NCBI GenBank assembly: GCA_964020975.1
Contig: OZ026630.1
Span: 61,156,470 to 61,220,469 of the forward strand
Source: Hermodice carunculata
Lineage: Eukaryota; Annelida; Polychaeta; Eunicida; Amphinomidae
Direction of reading: 5' to 3'
Length of the DNA stretch: 64,000 nt
In this document: positions 40,061 through 52,114 of the stretch, one piece after another
How the letters are laid out: each line of letters begins with the position of its first letter
How positions within the stretch are numbered: the first letter of the stretch is position 1
Made by a program: the position numbers and the translations under genes
The notes under the pieces: generated by a model
Databases searched by the model: none
What the model was told of the DNA's origin: nothing
What the model saw: only the letters and a program-made list of their open reading frames with translations

Positions 40061-41367
40061 AGACGTAGCTATTAAATCAATGCAGCCAATGTTTACATGA
40101 CACTGAGACAAAATTAACTCGTTCAGTGATGAACCCAAACTAAGAATATGCTCTTTGCTAATTGATTCTTTCAAATTTGCAATGCAAACACAATGTGTGA
40201 AGCAAATAAAAAGGGTCAGAATATCATAAATCATGAGCAGTTAATTATATTCCATTGATTGTCAGAAATTTTAAGTCAGAACCCCCTCATTTAAAAGATT
40301 AAAATACTCAGTACACCCCTTTGATACAAATTTTACTGACAGTAAATGAAGACTTCTGTCCCGAATAAGTCAAGGGATGCCACATTTTCAAAGGGTCATT
40401 TTGGTGTCATCTTGTAAAATGTATGCCAGGATTATGGCTTGTTTGCAGTTTCATTAATATGTGACACCCCTGTAAAAATGTCCTACAGGTCTGAAGATGT
40501 TGATAAAGGCTCTAGATTATGTGCGAAATCTATTGGGGGTAATGAAATACACATAAACTTAAGGAAGAAAGGGTATGGTTTATTTTGAGGTGGTTACACA
40601 TGCCAGGAGTTTGGAATAAGCTGGCCATTTGGTACCAATCATTTACTGTCACTGGTCATGTGTGTTTGGTAGGGTGGCAGACACACATCAGGGCCAGCTC
40701 CACTGTGAAATGGTGTCCCTTTAGCGGGATTATTTTGCAAAAATCCCAATTATTTGATGCAACAAAAGTGAAAATAAAACCTGTGTAAATGTCTACAGGA
40801 GCACCCATGTGGACCTGTTTACATACACCACTAATTATAGCAGCAGTGTGAGTGGCAGGGCAAAGAGGTCAGTGATAGGCTGTTTGGCTGACCAGCACTG
40901 TACATGTAGTCACAACTGGGGGGGGGGGGGGGGGGGGGGGGGCAGAGCTCAAGTTAAGTGGAATGGACTGTGGTTGAGATCCTTTTAGCTCAAGACTGTA
41001 GCAAGAGAATATTGCACATACCCGCTCTTCTACTTTCCACCATATTTACACAATTATAACTACAAGAGTTTTTTTTTTTTTCGATGATAGATTCTCGGGT
41101 GTTTGGTGGTCATTCCACTTTTAATACGCAGTATGCATATTAATTTCCCGCCACAAAGCACGGGTTTGATGCCTGGGGATCACTGGGGACATGTTTCCCA
41201 ATCAATATATAAGTAAAATTCCAGCTTCCTTTAATAAGTATTCTGTATTTAAAAAAAAAAAAAGGTAATATCCCACATGTGCCCACAACTACCAACCCGT
41301 ATCACCCCATATTGCACCAAGCGAGACCAGGCAATCAGGTATGCAGTTGGGGCTGGAAATCAATATG
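40061..41367. other. intergenic, nothing recognised
   Basis: AT-rich sequence with a G run of about 25 at 40918-40942. No exon or element boundary was supported. Confidence 0.4.
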
Positions 41368-41787
41368 CATGTCTCCTATTGAGACTGAGTTTACAACTGA
41401 GTCAACATCTTTCCTTGGTGTGGGTTGTACACTTTGCCCCCAACTCATACCATAGAAAGCTGTTGACCTTGAGTAGGGCCAATGATTTTCCGTTTTTCCC
41501 GAAACGGAAGCGGAATTGTGCATTTTTTTCATCCTTGAAACAGAATTTGATATTTTTTTCTTATATGAATTATATAGAAATATATAGCAGTGAAATGGAA
41601 TTTGAAAAAAAATTTCTGATGAAGAGGAATTCCTCTTTTTTGGAAACAGAAAATGGTTGGCCCTACTTGAGCATGCTGTCAAGACAGGTCTCATCAACAA
41701 TTTGCTTTTAGGCTTTTAGAACTGAGTCAAAAACATTGAAACAGATCTATAGATGACATTTGATCACCTGCCAAAAGGGAGGGGGTC
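41368..41787 (+). mobile_element. hairpin MITE family A, copy 6, split by another MITE
   Basis: GAGTCAACATCTTTCCTTGG and CATAGAAAGCTGTTGACC form the core. The 3' part continues only after the insertion at 41474-41665 (AGACAGGTCTCATCAACAAT, then ATTTGATCACCTGCC). This gives the order of insertion directly. Confidence 0.65.
41474..41665. mobile_element. 192-bp TAGGGCC MITE with perfect 6-bp duplication
   Basis: It starts TAGGGCCAATGATTTTCCG and ends GGTTGGCCCTA. CTTGAG stands directly on both sides (41468-41473 and 41666-41671), a perfect 6-bp target duplication. CCGAAACGGAAGCGGAAT lies inside. A sister copy of almost equal length is at 51038. Confidence 0.8.
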
Positions 41788-43049
41788 ATGTATATTCTGT
41801 TCATGAAAGTTGTTGTACACATATTTTTTTTACTTTTGAACAAAGGTCATTCTGACCATAGTTACATTTTGTAATCGGAAACTTTGCAAGGTCAAGTTAC
41901 ACTGAGGCCACTCAATCAAATGGCAATCATGTGTTCTTAGCATGTAGCTCCTTGACAACTTGTTCGAAAACAACTACAGACGTACATGTATAAAAATGCT
42001 GCAACACTACTACCCAGTTCCCCCCCCCCCCAGCTTGCAGAAGGTACATGCATATCATTTATGGTTTTATCCACTGTGACAATGGTTGGGATTGGTGATG
42101 ATTGATGAGCTATAATTTTTGTGCCTTTGTAATTACTGGACAAACATAGATAAAGAATATAAAATAATGTGTGATGTCATAGGGGAAATTTGCCAATTAG
42201 ACTGGCAATATATGTTTCCAGATGGCAGGATAAACAAATTAATGCAAAAAAGATTCAATTGTTGGCCCCATGGGCAGAGCAAAACTGCCAGTCTGGCTGG
42301 TGTGACCCAGAAGAGTACTATCCTTGCTTAATTATATGTAGCTGATATCAGGTCAAGTGCTGCCAACTGAATGCTATTTGCAAGGAATGTACAGACTAAG
42401 ATTATTAACGTGACTATCATTTTTACAGGGACCTGGCTCTGGTGGTGGTGGAGTTGTAGGCTCAGGGAAGGGTGCCTTCCAGGCATTAATTTAATAACCT
42501 GTAAATATAGGCCTGTTTATGAAGGCTTTCTTTCTTCTTGTGATCTTATCAATTGTCATCATTTGTTTGAATAAACAGTGCAGCGATGCTCCTAAATTTT
42601 CTCTCTATAATTGCAACTTCTTGTTTGGGATCTAATGGATGTAAGGAGGATGTGATCTATTGCAATGAGCATGAAGAGGCCACAATAATTGTTTAGTTGC
42701 AGATTTCCTTTCCATGTAAACAAGAATCGATTATGAAGTACATCACCACTTGCTCCCATGGTAAAATTGTGTACCCTTGTTTGAAAATTTCTTTATTAAA
42801 AAGTATTGTTTAATTAATGATCTCATATATATTTATAATTAATCTATGTGTCTTAGTTGCTCTATATTGTATTTGTGTCTTTTTGTCCAAAACCACTTCC
42901 TAGTAGTCATTACCCTATTCCGCAGTCCGAACTCTTTACTCTCCATAAGCTAACCTGTCCCCGTCTAACTTATATACATAGAAGTTCTATTGTCCATATT
43001 GCACACGTTCCTTAGTAAAATTTTGACATAGGCTGTATTAGCCCAAATA
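41788..43049. other. intergenic, nothing firm
   Basis: Mostly AT-rich. A short glycine-rich open stretch after a tttttacag at 42421-42429 ends in a stop at 42495 with an AATAAA about 75 bp on; it may be a terminal exon, but nothing upstream supports it. Confidence 0.3.
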
Positions 43050-43140
43050 AATTAAAGGGTCTTCAGCGGGTAACTACTCAACATGTTTCGGAGCCTTTTA
43101 CCCGTACGTGTCTCTGAGTAGCGGCTCCTTGTCAAAGCTA
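43050..43140 (-). mobile_element. possible Penelope-like stem with CGAAAC
   Basis: On the minus strand TTGACAAGGAGCC pairs with GGCTCCGAAAC across about 30 bases. The layout stem then CGAAAC resembles the hammerhead-like motifs of Penelope-like elements, but the CTGANGA core is changed, so it would be a degenerate copy. Confidence 0.3.
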
Positions 43141-43687
43141 AATATTCAGCAAAGACAACCCACATAATAATGAATAAATATGAACGTGGCAATTGATGAA
43201 TTAGCTAAATATGTGAAGTTTTGCTTATAAATGCAGAGCTTCATATCAAAGAAGAATACCTGTCAAACAAATCATAATTGCCAAATTTTCATAGTACAGG
43301 TTCAGAGAACAATTTGACTTACCCCTGAACCAATATGTACCCTTTCTAGCAGGACAGCTTATCCTAGTTTAACCATCCGCCAATGTTTAACTGAAGTGGA
43401 AACAAGCTGGGGCATTATATTCAGTCCCAGTGATTGTAAAATAAACAGTTGCAGCTAGACCACCTGTACAAACCAAGGGAAATCCTAACAAGGACTGTAA
43501 CAATGTACATCCTGCACCAGAGATGTAAAACAAACTCCATGATGACACCTACTCCTCAAACAATTCAGCTCTATTTAACTGCCAACCCTGAGTCAATGTG
43601 TCAACTTAATGTGTCAGGTTTGTGTCACTTGAGAAAATACTGTCAATTTTGAGTATTTTTTTAATACTGAGTAAATGTGCATTTAGG

Positions 43688-44130
43688 CATATCAGAAAAG
43701 AATGGAAGTCATTAGTATTTATGCCAAAAACATGCTATCAAAACAATTTTTCTTAACAGGATTTTAAGTACAATTAGGCAAACATGCAACTGTCGTAGGC
43801 CGCTTCTTGCTACCTGTAGCCCCTGGGGGTTTACCTAACAGAAAATATGTAAGCCTAAAATGTCTGATAGTGAATATTAAAACAGAAAGATGCCAAAAGA
43901 TGAAGTTAGTAGCAAAACAGACAAGTCTAAAAACTGTAAATTATTGTGGCCAAACTTTCTAATAATCTTTGGATGTGAACAGTAGAATTATAGGGCAAGT
44001 CAGAAAAGAATGAAAGTCTTTTGTATTTATGTCATGAGAATGCAATGAAAATATTAACCAGATATCAAGTACAATTAGGCAAGCTTGTAACTGTCGTAGG
44101 CCGCTTCTTGATACCTGTAGCCCCTATGGC
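43688..44130 (+). repeat. direct repeat pair of about 135 bp, 306 bp apart
   Basis: TCAGAAAAGAATGGAAGTC (43690) and TCAGAAAAGAATGAAAGTC (43999) begin two units. Both carry AAGTACAATTAGGCAA and the almost unchanged block AACTGTCGTAGGCCGCTTCT followed by ACCTGTAGCCCC. The second half is better conserved than the first. Confidence 0.7.
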
Positions 44131-45865
44131 TTTATCATACTTCAGTGAATTTGGCCAAACTGGAGAAAAACCCTAAGTTTTCTGTTAAATGCCTAAAAAA
44201 TTCTAAGTAGGCAGGTCATCCCTTTTTTGTGCTCAATTTATTGGATTTTCACTGTAATGTCGGTGTTTTTTGTTTGTTTTTTTAACGGTACATTGTGTAA
44301 TTTTCCATGGGTGTAAAACAAGACAATTTTAAATTGTTTACTTTTCCACTATACAGCCTAAAACAGAGGTATTACTCTGTTTTGCATAAAAATGTATATG
44401 CTCTATAAAGTCTAGACCATTTTTACCTAGATGACTGCTCACCTTTCGTTTTACCTGTTTTTTTTGTTTGATTTTACTTTTGCAAAAGGCCAGGAAAGAC
44501 CAATAACAGAAAATATGATAATGGAGAAATAGCCAGACCAGTTTCAAATCCACTGATGCTCATCAGTGGCCTGATTTTACTTTTGCTGCAAATATTGTGC
44601 TCTACTGATATATACCCCCCCCCCCCCAAGTCCATCAAACCCTAGTTTCCAGATCTATATGCATAGACAGTACATTTAATATCAATTACTTTCAAGCCAA
44701 GGCAGGAGCAAAATAACTTTCTGCTGACCAGATCTATCCTATCCAAAAAATGCCAGATTGTAGACCTTTTTTAGACATAGTCAAGAAATTTCACTTTTTG
44801 CTTTTGACATACATGTACATGTTCTTGTCATAACTGGGCATTTTTCTTTTTCATTTTGTCACATTGTAATTTTCATTTTATACCAATTCACATTAGTATT
44901 ACACATTAAACAGAACCTAATTGCGGTTGTTGTCACATTTCTTCTGGAATAAATGCAAGGATGATGTATTTTACAAAAGATAATCAATTTTTGTTCCTTT
45001 ATGAATGATTTCCCTTTCAATACAAAAGGGTTAAAAGCTTTGATGTTCAACAAAAATATGAAGGAGATAAAAGTTTATAATGACAGAGGAAAAAGGTCTA
45101 CTTGACATAATTTAAAATATCTTGGAATCAGAAACAGATGTATTATTTTCCTTCGCTAGACAGTCAGCAGAGATTAAAAGTATGGTCATTTCTACAGGAG
45201 GTTTAGAGCTTGTATATGCCCAAAGACTAGTTTATGTTGAATAAAAAGTTAGTCATGATGGTGATTGTGGAAATGAGTGTACAGAGGCGTACACGAAAGT
45301 GCACGATGTTGTACATAATGAAGCATGGACCAGAGTATGCACAAGGCTTGAACAGCTTTGAGAATGCATATCTTTGAAACTTGGTTATTTCAAGACGCTA
45401 TAAAATAATTATGTGACCGAGACGGGACAATTTTTAAAAGTAAAATATACTGAAGAAATAACATTAAATGTGATTTTCGCAAGCAAAGTAGAAAATAAAG
45501 TGCTGTAACAAAAATGAAATAGTGCATGGACATGAAGAAAAGAGTTCTAAATTTCATTGCCAAGAAGATACACCAGCACCACAAAACTTGGACGTTTTGC
45601 ACTTTTTGGTGGTAAAAATTATGCCATTACCAAACACCACGAAATGCTCTGCCATAGGCTGCTTTTTGTTAAAAAATAGTCCGATCTGTGGGTTGTGGCT
45701 AGCATAGTGCTAGTGTCGCAGCAGTTTAGCACCCAACTGTTGGTCAAAATTTGGTATTGCTTACTGGTGACAGATAACCACATTTATCCTGTCAAGTGCA
45801 TGATCCAAAACATGCTTACTATCTTTTTGAGGCAGGAAGCATTACATTTTTTTTTTTTTTAAGCT
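44131..45865. other. intergenic, nothing recognised
   Basis: AT-rich sequence with a C run near 44620. No exon or repeat boundary was supported. Confidence 0.4.
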
Positions 45866-46890
45866 TCTTAGCTCAGTTGACTTGTCAGCCAGCTGAACTT
45901 ATGCTGTGACTAACCATCTGTTGTCAGTTGTCCATCGTTCACAATTCACATTTTTGACTTCTTCAAAACCACTGGCCACATTCACTTCAAACTTCGTGGG
46001 CATGTACCTTGGGTGGGTCTGTACCAAGGTTGTTCAGATGGTCCTGCTGCAATGATTTTTATTTGTAAAGGTCTGCCCTATGGGGGGGGGCCTTTCTGTT
46101 TTCGGGCTGTCCGTCCGGATATACGGCGATATCTGCAGAATGCCTCCATGTATTTTTGCTCAAATTTGGCAATATGCTTGCCTTACCTGGTAAGATGAAT
46201 TGATCAGATTTTGGTGTCACCATGACTTATTTGAGCAAATGGTGGACTCAAGGAATGTTCAGTCAACACATGTATGCATTGAAGGTATATGTCTAGTTTT
46301 TAAAGTTTCTTTGGTTCATATTTTGATTAAATCTTCAGAAAATCTTCTCCAAAATTGCCAGGCCATTTGCTTTGTAATTGCACAGGGACATTTCTCAGAA
46401 CCCCCAGATTTACTTCGTTGAAGAGGTGGGGCTGCATTTTTTTCCCTATTTTTTATTTTTTTTTTTTTGTGTGTGTTAAAGCTATTTTCAACTTCTTCTG
46501 TCGCTCAGATTGCTCTGAAACTTGGTTGAAATGTAGCTCTGTGGGAGAGGTAAGCAAAGTTGTTCACAAGGTGGTGACACTGTGGATTCCTGATTGTAAA
46601 CAATTTTTTTTTGCAAAAAAAACCCACATATTTTCAATTTCTCCAATTAGTCTACCGGGTTCACTTCAAGCTTCATGGAGATGTACCATAGGTGGCTCTC
46701 TGCCAAGCTTGTTCAAATGGACGTGCTCCAGTGGTATCGTGATTTTTTTTGTTCATTTTTTATTCTTGTCAAATCTTAAAAAATCCTCCTCTTTAAAACC
46801 ACATAGCCAATTGCATGTAAATTGTGTAGGGACACATCTGGGGACCCTCAAACCTTGAAGTTTTTTGAGTCATCAGAGCCCTCTTGTTTT
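45866..46890 (+). repeat. AGCTCAGCTGA-type repeat, copy 2
   Basis: It opens TTAGCTCAGTTGACTTGTCA and CCAGCTGAACTTA and ends near CCCTCTTGTTTTTTT. The inside has ACTTCTTCAAAACCACTGGC, TACCTTGGGTGGGTCTGTAC and GTTCACAAGGTGGTGAC blocks shared with the other copies. A G-rich insert lies near 46082. Confidence 0.65.
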
Positions 46891-46891
46891 T

Positions 46892-47030
46892 TTAGCTCTG
46901 CTAACCGTATGGCAGAGCTTATGCGATCACTTATGTCTTACTGGCCATCATTCCGTCCATAAACAATTTGCTCGTCAACATGATAGCATCAACAATTTTA
47001 AAGATAGCCTTTTTTAATTTTGTGGACATA
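46892..47030 (+). repeat. head of a second hairpin-led repeat
   Basis: AGCTCTGCTAACCGTATGGC then AGAGCTT forms a short hairpin like the AGCTCAGCTGA heads, directly after the CTTGTTTTTTT end of the previous repeat. Confidence 0.45.
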
Positions 47031-47296
47031 GTCTATGAATGAAAATCTAGGCTCCTTTCGTTATTGGTGGGGCCACTTTCAGGATTATGTACTACATGCG
47101 CCAAAAAGTGAAAAAATTGAAACACTGTTGTCCTTGATTTGTGATGGATCTGTATGAAATTAGGTAGAAACGTTTGTGAGGCTAATATGTGGAATCTGAA
47201 AAGTACTGGTGGGGTCCGCTACAGATTTTGAAAAAGTATAATATGTAAACACTTGAAAACAGTCTGTGTGATCTATAAAAAACCATGTATATTCAG

Positions 47297-48334
47297 GCCA
47301 CCCTTAATTATTGTTGGCTTGCAGTAACCCTACCAACTCAATGAATTTACTGCCTACCCAAACTATATTGTTATAATGCTGATAATTTGAAAATTGTTCT
47401 TCGCCCATAGCTACCCGTATATGGAAACACAGTTGTTCCAAACGTGTGGAACGATTTTACGACCAAAATGAAATAAAAGAGAGAATCCTATTGGTTGTTA
47501 TTTCATTTGTAAGCCAATCAGATTACTTAAGATAGAAAAGAGTAACTGCAACTACTTTCTGGAGTGACGTACCTTAGCAACAGGGTGTCCAAGCTAACCT
47601 GTGTTAAAAGTGGCAGATCTCCCTCCTGCAGGTACTGAAAAGTGCGAGGGCGAGTGTCGAAGGCGCAAAGCATAGCTAGGAGGGTCTGGGGGCATGCTCC
47701 CCAGGAAAAAATTTGAAATTTGCACCTTCCTTTCCTGCATTTTGAAACATTTTAGGCCCCATCATAGACATATTCTGCTCATATATAGAACAATAACATG
47801 GTAAAACAATACAACTTTACAGCCACCGATGGAATAATGCAACTCTCTTTTTAATTTTACAACAAGCAGGAGACATTTTATATAAAAATAAAAAGATGGG
47901 AGAGCGGGAGACTTTGTAAAAAAAGTACAAAAAATCCGGAGATCTCCCATCTCAATGGGAGACTTGGAAGCTCTGTAGCAATGCAAGTGAACAAACTGGA
48001 GTCCAAACATCTGCTGCAAGAAGCTGAACCAAGTAGGGTTTTGACAAAAACAGGATTTAACGTTATATACAGCTATGGCAGGAAAAAAATTCCAGTGGTG
48101 AACAGTTTTAAAACTTGTGCTGTCTAAATCCATTCCCCATGACACGGCCATGTGGAGTTCTATATTTCTTTATTCCATATAACTACATGTTTTTTTAATA
48201 TATATTTTAAAGATTTTTAGAGGCTTTTGACCTAATAATGAAAGGTACAGAAAAAAAAAATAGATCAATCCCAACCTACCCCCAAAAATTAAAATTTTGA
48301 TGTCACTGCAGCCGAATAATTAATTAAGGGTGGC
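47297..48334. mobile_element. 1.04-kb element with AGGCCACCCTTAATTA ends
   Basis: AGGCCACCCTTAATTA at the left is mirrored by TAATTAAGGGTGGCCT at the right. Inside are CTGGGGGCATGCTCCCC (47691) and AAAATTTGAAAT, shared with the element at 51268, and a CpG-bearing part near 47640 (GTGCGAGGGCGAGTGTCG). No transposase was recognised, so it seems non-autonomous. Confidence 0.65.
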
Positions 48335-48895
48335 CTCACCATAACTTTTGTTTTTGTTTTTTGCGTATTGTAACATGCTTATGTCAAATGTATCCAGAGT
48401 ACACCATCTCAAGTATAAATTTCTGAAAACTTATTACTCAGGATGGTGGCTTTCCCTCTCCCTAGCTCACTCTTCCCTCAGTTGCTATCCTTTGTGACAA
48501 TGTGTGTGTTTATATGCTTTTAGAAATCTGTTTTATTCCCAACTGTGTTATAATTGGCCTTTTGTATCCTTAATTTTGAATTTTCAAAAGCCTTTGAACT
48601 CGCCATCAGTTTCGACTTATGAAAGAACCCTTATCATGTTTATGGCATTTGGAGGCCAGCCTATTTGTTACTTATTGATGTTAATGAGATGCAAATTTCC
48701 TACGTGTAATATTGCCAGTCTCTGAGACTCAGAGTTACCACAGTATCAGTGAACTTGTGCATTTCATAATTGCTCACATCACCATTGCCCTCCTGTAATT
48801 GATCTGATTTCATGCACAGACATTTTGCAATGGATTGTGATATACTGATGTTTGGTATCTTAAAGGTGTGCCTGAATTTTGTCATGTTGATTTTT
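48335..48895. other. intergenic, nothing recognised
   Basis: No exon or repeat boundary was seen before the 48896 element. Confidence 0.4.
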
Positions 48896-50576
48896 ATGCC
48901 CCCCTTCAAATGTGGGGCATATATAGTTTTGAACATGTTGGTCGGTCTATCGGTCAGTCGGTAGACTGTGGTTTCCGCACAATAACTCAAGAAGTTTTTG
49001 AGCTGGGACTTTGATACTGTACAGGTATATCATTCTAGTCAAAAGCTAGGCAAAGTTTGAAGATGGGTGACCTTGACCTAATTTCCATGGTCACAGTGGT
49101 ACCTGAGTTAACTTTGGTTTCTGCACAATAACTGAAGAGGTTTTTAAGCTAGGACTTTTATATTGTACAGGTTTATAGTCCATATTTGGGGCTAGGCGAA
49201 GTTTGAAGATGGATGACCTTGACCTCATTTTAAAGCTCACAGAGTGACTTTACTGAATATGGTTTCATGCTTTCTGCATGATAACTTATACCTTGTAGCT
49301 AGAACTTTTATATTGCACAGCTTTATGGTTTTCTGTAAGAGCTAGGTTGAGTTTGAAGATGGTGACTTGACCAAGTTTTCAGGGTCACAGAGAGATTGTA
49401 GAATTCCTGTGGTTTCCGCACAATAACTCAAGAAGTTTATGAGTTAGGACTTTGATACTGTACAGGTATATCATTCTAGTCAAAAGCTAGGTAAAGTTTG
49501 AAGATGGGTGACCTTGACCTAATTTCCAAGGTCACAGTGGTACCTGAGTTAACTTTGGTTTCCGCACAATAACTGAAGAGGTTATTAAGCTAGGACTTTT
49601 ATATTGCACAGGTTTATAGTCCATATTTGGAGCTAGGCGAAGTTTGAAGATGGATGACCTTGACCTCATTTTAAAGCTCACAGAGTGACTTTACTGAATA
49701 TGGTTTCATGCTTTCTGCATGATAACTTATACCTTGTAGCTAGAACTTTTATATTGCACAGCTTTATGGTTTTCTGTAAGAGCTAGGTTGAGTTTGAAGA
49801 TGGTGACTTGACCAAGTTTTCAGGGTCACAGAGAGATTGTAGAATTCCTGTGGTTTCTGCACAATAACTCAAGAAGTTTTTAAGTTAGGACTGGGATACT
49901 TTACAGGTCTATAGTTCTTGCTAAGGGCTAGAAGAAGTTTAAAGTTTGGTGACCTTGATTTAATTTCCAAGGTCACGTTGGTACCTGAGTTAACTTTGGT
50001 TTCCACATGATAACTGAAGAGGTTTTTAAACTAGGACTTTTAGATTGCACTGGATAATTGTCCGTATTCAGAGCTAGGTCAAGTTTGAAGATGGGTGACC
50101 TTGACCTAATTTCAAAGGTCACAGAGCCATTTGATTGAATACTGTTTCTGCACGATAACTTGCATTTTAGAGGTAGCACTTTTATATTGCACAGCTTTAT
50201 GGTTGCCTACAAGGGCTAGTTTGAGTTTGTAGATAGGTGACCTTGACATAGTTTTGAGGGTCACACACAGACAGTAGACTTCCTGTGGTTTTTGCACAAT
50301 AACTGAAGAAGGTCAAGTGAAAATGAGTGACCTTGCCCTAATTTCCAAGGTCATAAAGCCACTTTGCTGATTATGGTTTCTAAATGATGACTACTTTTTC
50401 AGCTATAACTTTTATATTGCCCAGGTTTTTAGTCGTTTTTTAAGGGCTAGGTTAAAGTTTAAAGATATGTGACATTGATGTATGATCAACCTTCACTAAT
50501 TTTGTAAGGTCACGAGTGCCCCATCGACCACTGTCAATAGGGTAGCGAGGGCTAGGGTAATGAGGGCGGGGGGCAT
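48896..50576 (+). mobile_element. element filled with a 441-bp higher-order tandem repeat
   Basis: The ends are ATGCCCCCC and GGGGGGCAT. The inside is a tandem array whose GTTTC(C/T)GCACAATAACT marker starts at 48971, 49117, 49262, 49412, 49558, 49703, 49853, 49999, 50144 and 50288. Subunits are about 146 bp, and three make a 441-bp unit. The first two 441-bp units are nearly identical; later ones decay. Elements with a tandem core between fixed ends are known in bivalves (pearl-type). The ends here differ, so I leave the family open. Confidence 0.75.
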
Positions 50577-51037
50577 CTATGTTTTACAAACATATCTTGT
50601 TTAAGCCTGACAGGCAAGTGGATGGATGTTTTGGCTTAAATCTGATTAAAGGGATCTCTTCATAATGTCATTTTTCACTTGCAATGCACAGGAATAGAGA
50701 CTGCCCAGTTGTGTTATGGTTTGCACCTGGATGTGGTAATTTGTAGACATACAAATATAACGTGGACATTGATATTATCTGCAGTGCTACTTTGGGATGT
50801 CTCATCAAGGAGGGTAAAGTCCCTCTACCCTCCTTGGTCTCATTCAACAAACAGGCACCCATATATATTACATGTATCAAACATGGTAAGGTGTGTCTCA
50901 TACCAAAATAGAAAGTTGTGTTTTATAAAGCAACTATTCAAAAAGTCATCATTTACAAACACATTATCTCAATAAGCATATTTGGCATATGCATGGAATC
51001 ATCTTTTATTCCCACAGATGTTAGTAAGAGCCTTAAA

Positions 51038-51228
51038 TAGGGCCTGTATTTTTCCGTTTTTAACCGAAATGGAACGGAACAATGAATTTTTGTCACCTCT
51101 CAAACGGATTTTGCTGTTTTGCCTCTATATATTTTACATACAAAGAGAACTACTGAAACGGAATTGGGAAATTTCTGGCTGGTGAAACGGAATTTCTAGT
51201 TTTTTGAAACGTAAAAATACAGGCCCTA
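51038..51228. mobile_element. 191-bp TAGGGCC MITE, copy 2
   Basis: It starts TAGGGCCTGTATTTTTCCG and ends ATACAGGCCCTA. The flanks are CTTAAA (51032-51037) and CTTATA (51229-51234), a 6-bp duplication with one change. Length and inner ACGGAA blocks agree with the copy at 41474. Confidence 0.8.
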
Positions 51229-51267
51229 CTTATATTTCCATCAGTATCCTGTTATTATAGTGGCTCA

Positions 51268-52114
51268 GGGTTCGATTTAATAGAATTAAAATGTATTTCA
51301 AATAATGCTATACAAACTTAACATTGTGGTGCAACTTTCTTCTTTTGCAGAGCACAGGGTTTGCGATGCACGGAAGGCGCGGGCATGCTGGGGGGTCTGG
51401 GGGAATGCCCCCTCCCCCAGAAAATTTTGAAATCTAGGCTTCATTTGGTGGTATTTTAAGCCTTTTTACCCACTATATGTTCCCACAGAAAAATATGTCT
51501 TACTACCAGCCAAAATGGATGTATTCGTGGTACCAAATGATATTGTTGAATCTTCATCAAACAGTTAAGTTTGTACACAAGTACTTCTGTATTTTTACAA
51601 ATGCGGAATTGTAATTTCTCAGTCCACATATCTTGGCTTTGTGTTGCTGGCATATACCACAGTAAATTGAAATCGACAGTCATTTCATTGACGCTTTCAA
51701 ATTGCAGCCATTCATATTCCGTATTGACCTGGCCCTGCCAATCTTTGCCCATTTGCACTCTAACTTTTGACATGGTTGTTACAGTCAGGGTTGCGATAAT
51801 AATTAGAAGAATAAGAAGTGTTATCACAGGTTTCACGAGTTGGGGACAATCCAAAAGCATGGCACTTGTTTGCTAGTCCTGCAGAAACTGTCATCTCCAT
51901 TTTTTTTTTACCAATCAGAAGACTGGATTTTCAGCGCCATCTATTGTTAATCTCTTCACTTACAGCCCAGACTGTCTCCGTGTCATCGGGAAAAAAAAGA
52001 GATTTTAAAATTGTGTATAGCAACATTTGCTCTGGGTACATGGCAACTTGCATCAAAGTTACCCAATTTTTGCATTGTTTTTTGTGAGGCGATACAGATT
52101 AAATCGAACCCTAT
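51268..52114. mobile_element. 0.85-kb element with AGGGTTCGATTTAAT ends
   Basis: AGGGTTCGATTTAAT at the left is mirrored by ATTAAATCGAACCCT at the right (15 bp perfect). Inside, GGTCTGGGGGAATGCCCCCT and AAAATTTTGAAAT near 51400 repeat the internal motif of the 47297 element. No transposase was recognised. A 134-codon minus-strand frame (51456-51860) begins with a hydrophobic stretch but has no recognised match. Confidence 0.65.

Noticed and set aside
42430-42495. Glycine-rich terminal exon candidate (GPGSGGGGVVGSGKGAFQ) with an AATAAA downstream
   Set aside because: Low-complexity reading, no partner exon and no recognised family.
47762-48151. 129-codon minus-strand frame
   Set aside because: It lies inside the AGGCCACCC element and has no recognised motif.
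48971-50330. CRISPR-like regular spacing of repeats
   Set aside because: The units are contiguous 146-bp tandem repeats without spacers, in a eukaryotic genome.
51456-51860. 134-codon minus-strand frame with a hydrophobic N terminus
   Set aside because: It lies inside an inverted-repeat element, and no homologue or motif is recognised.
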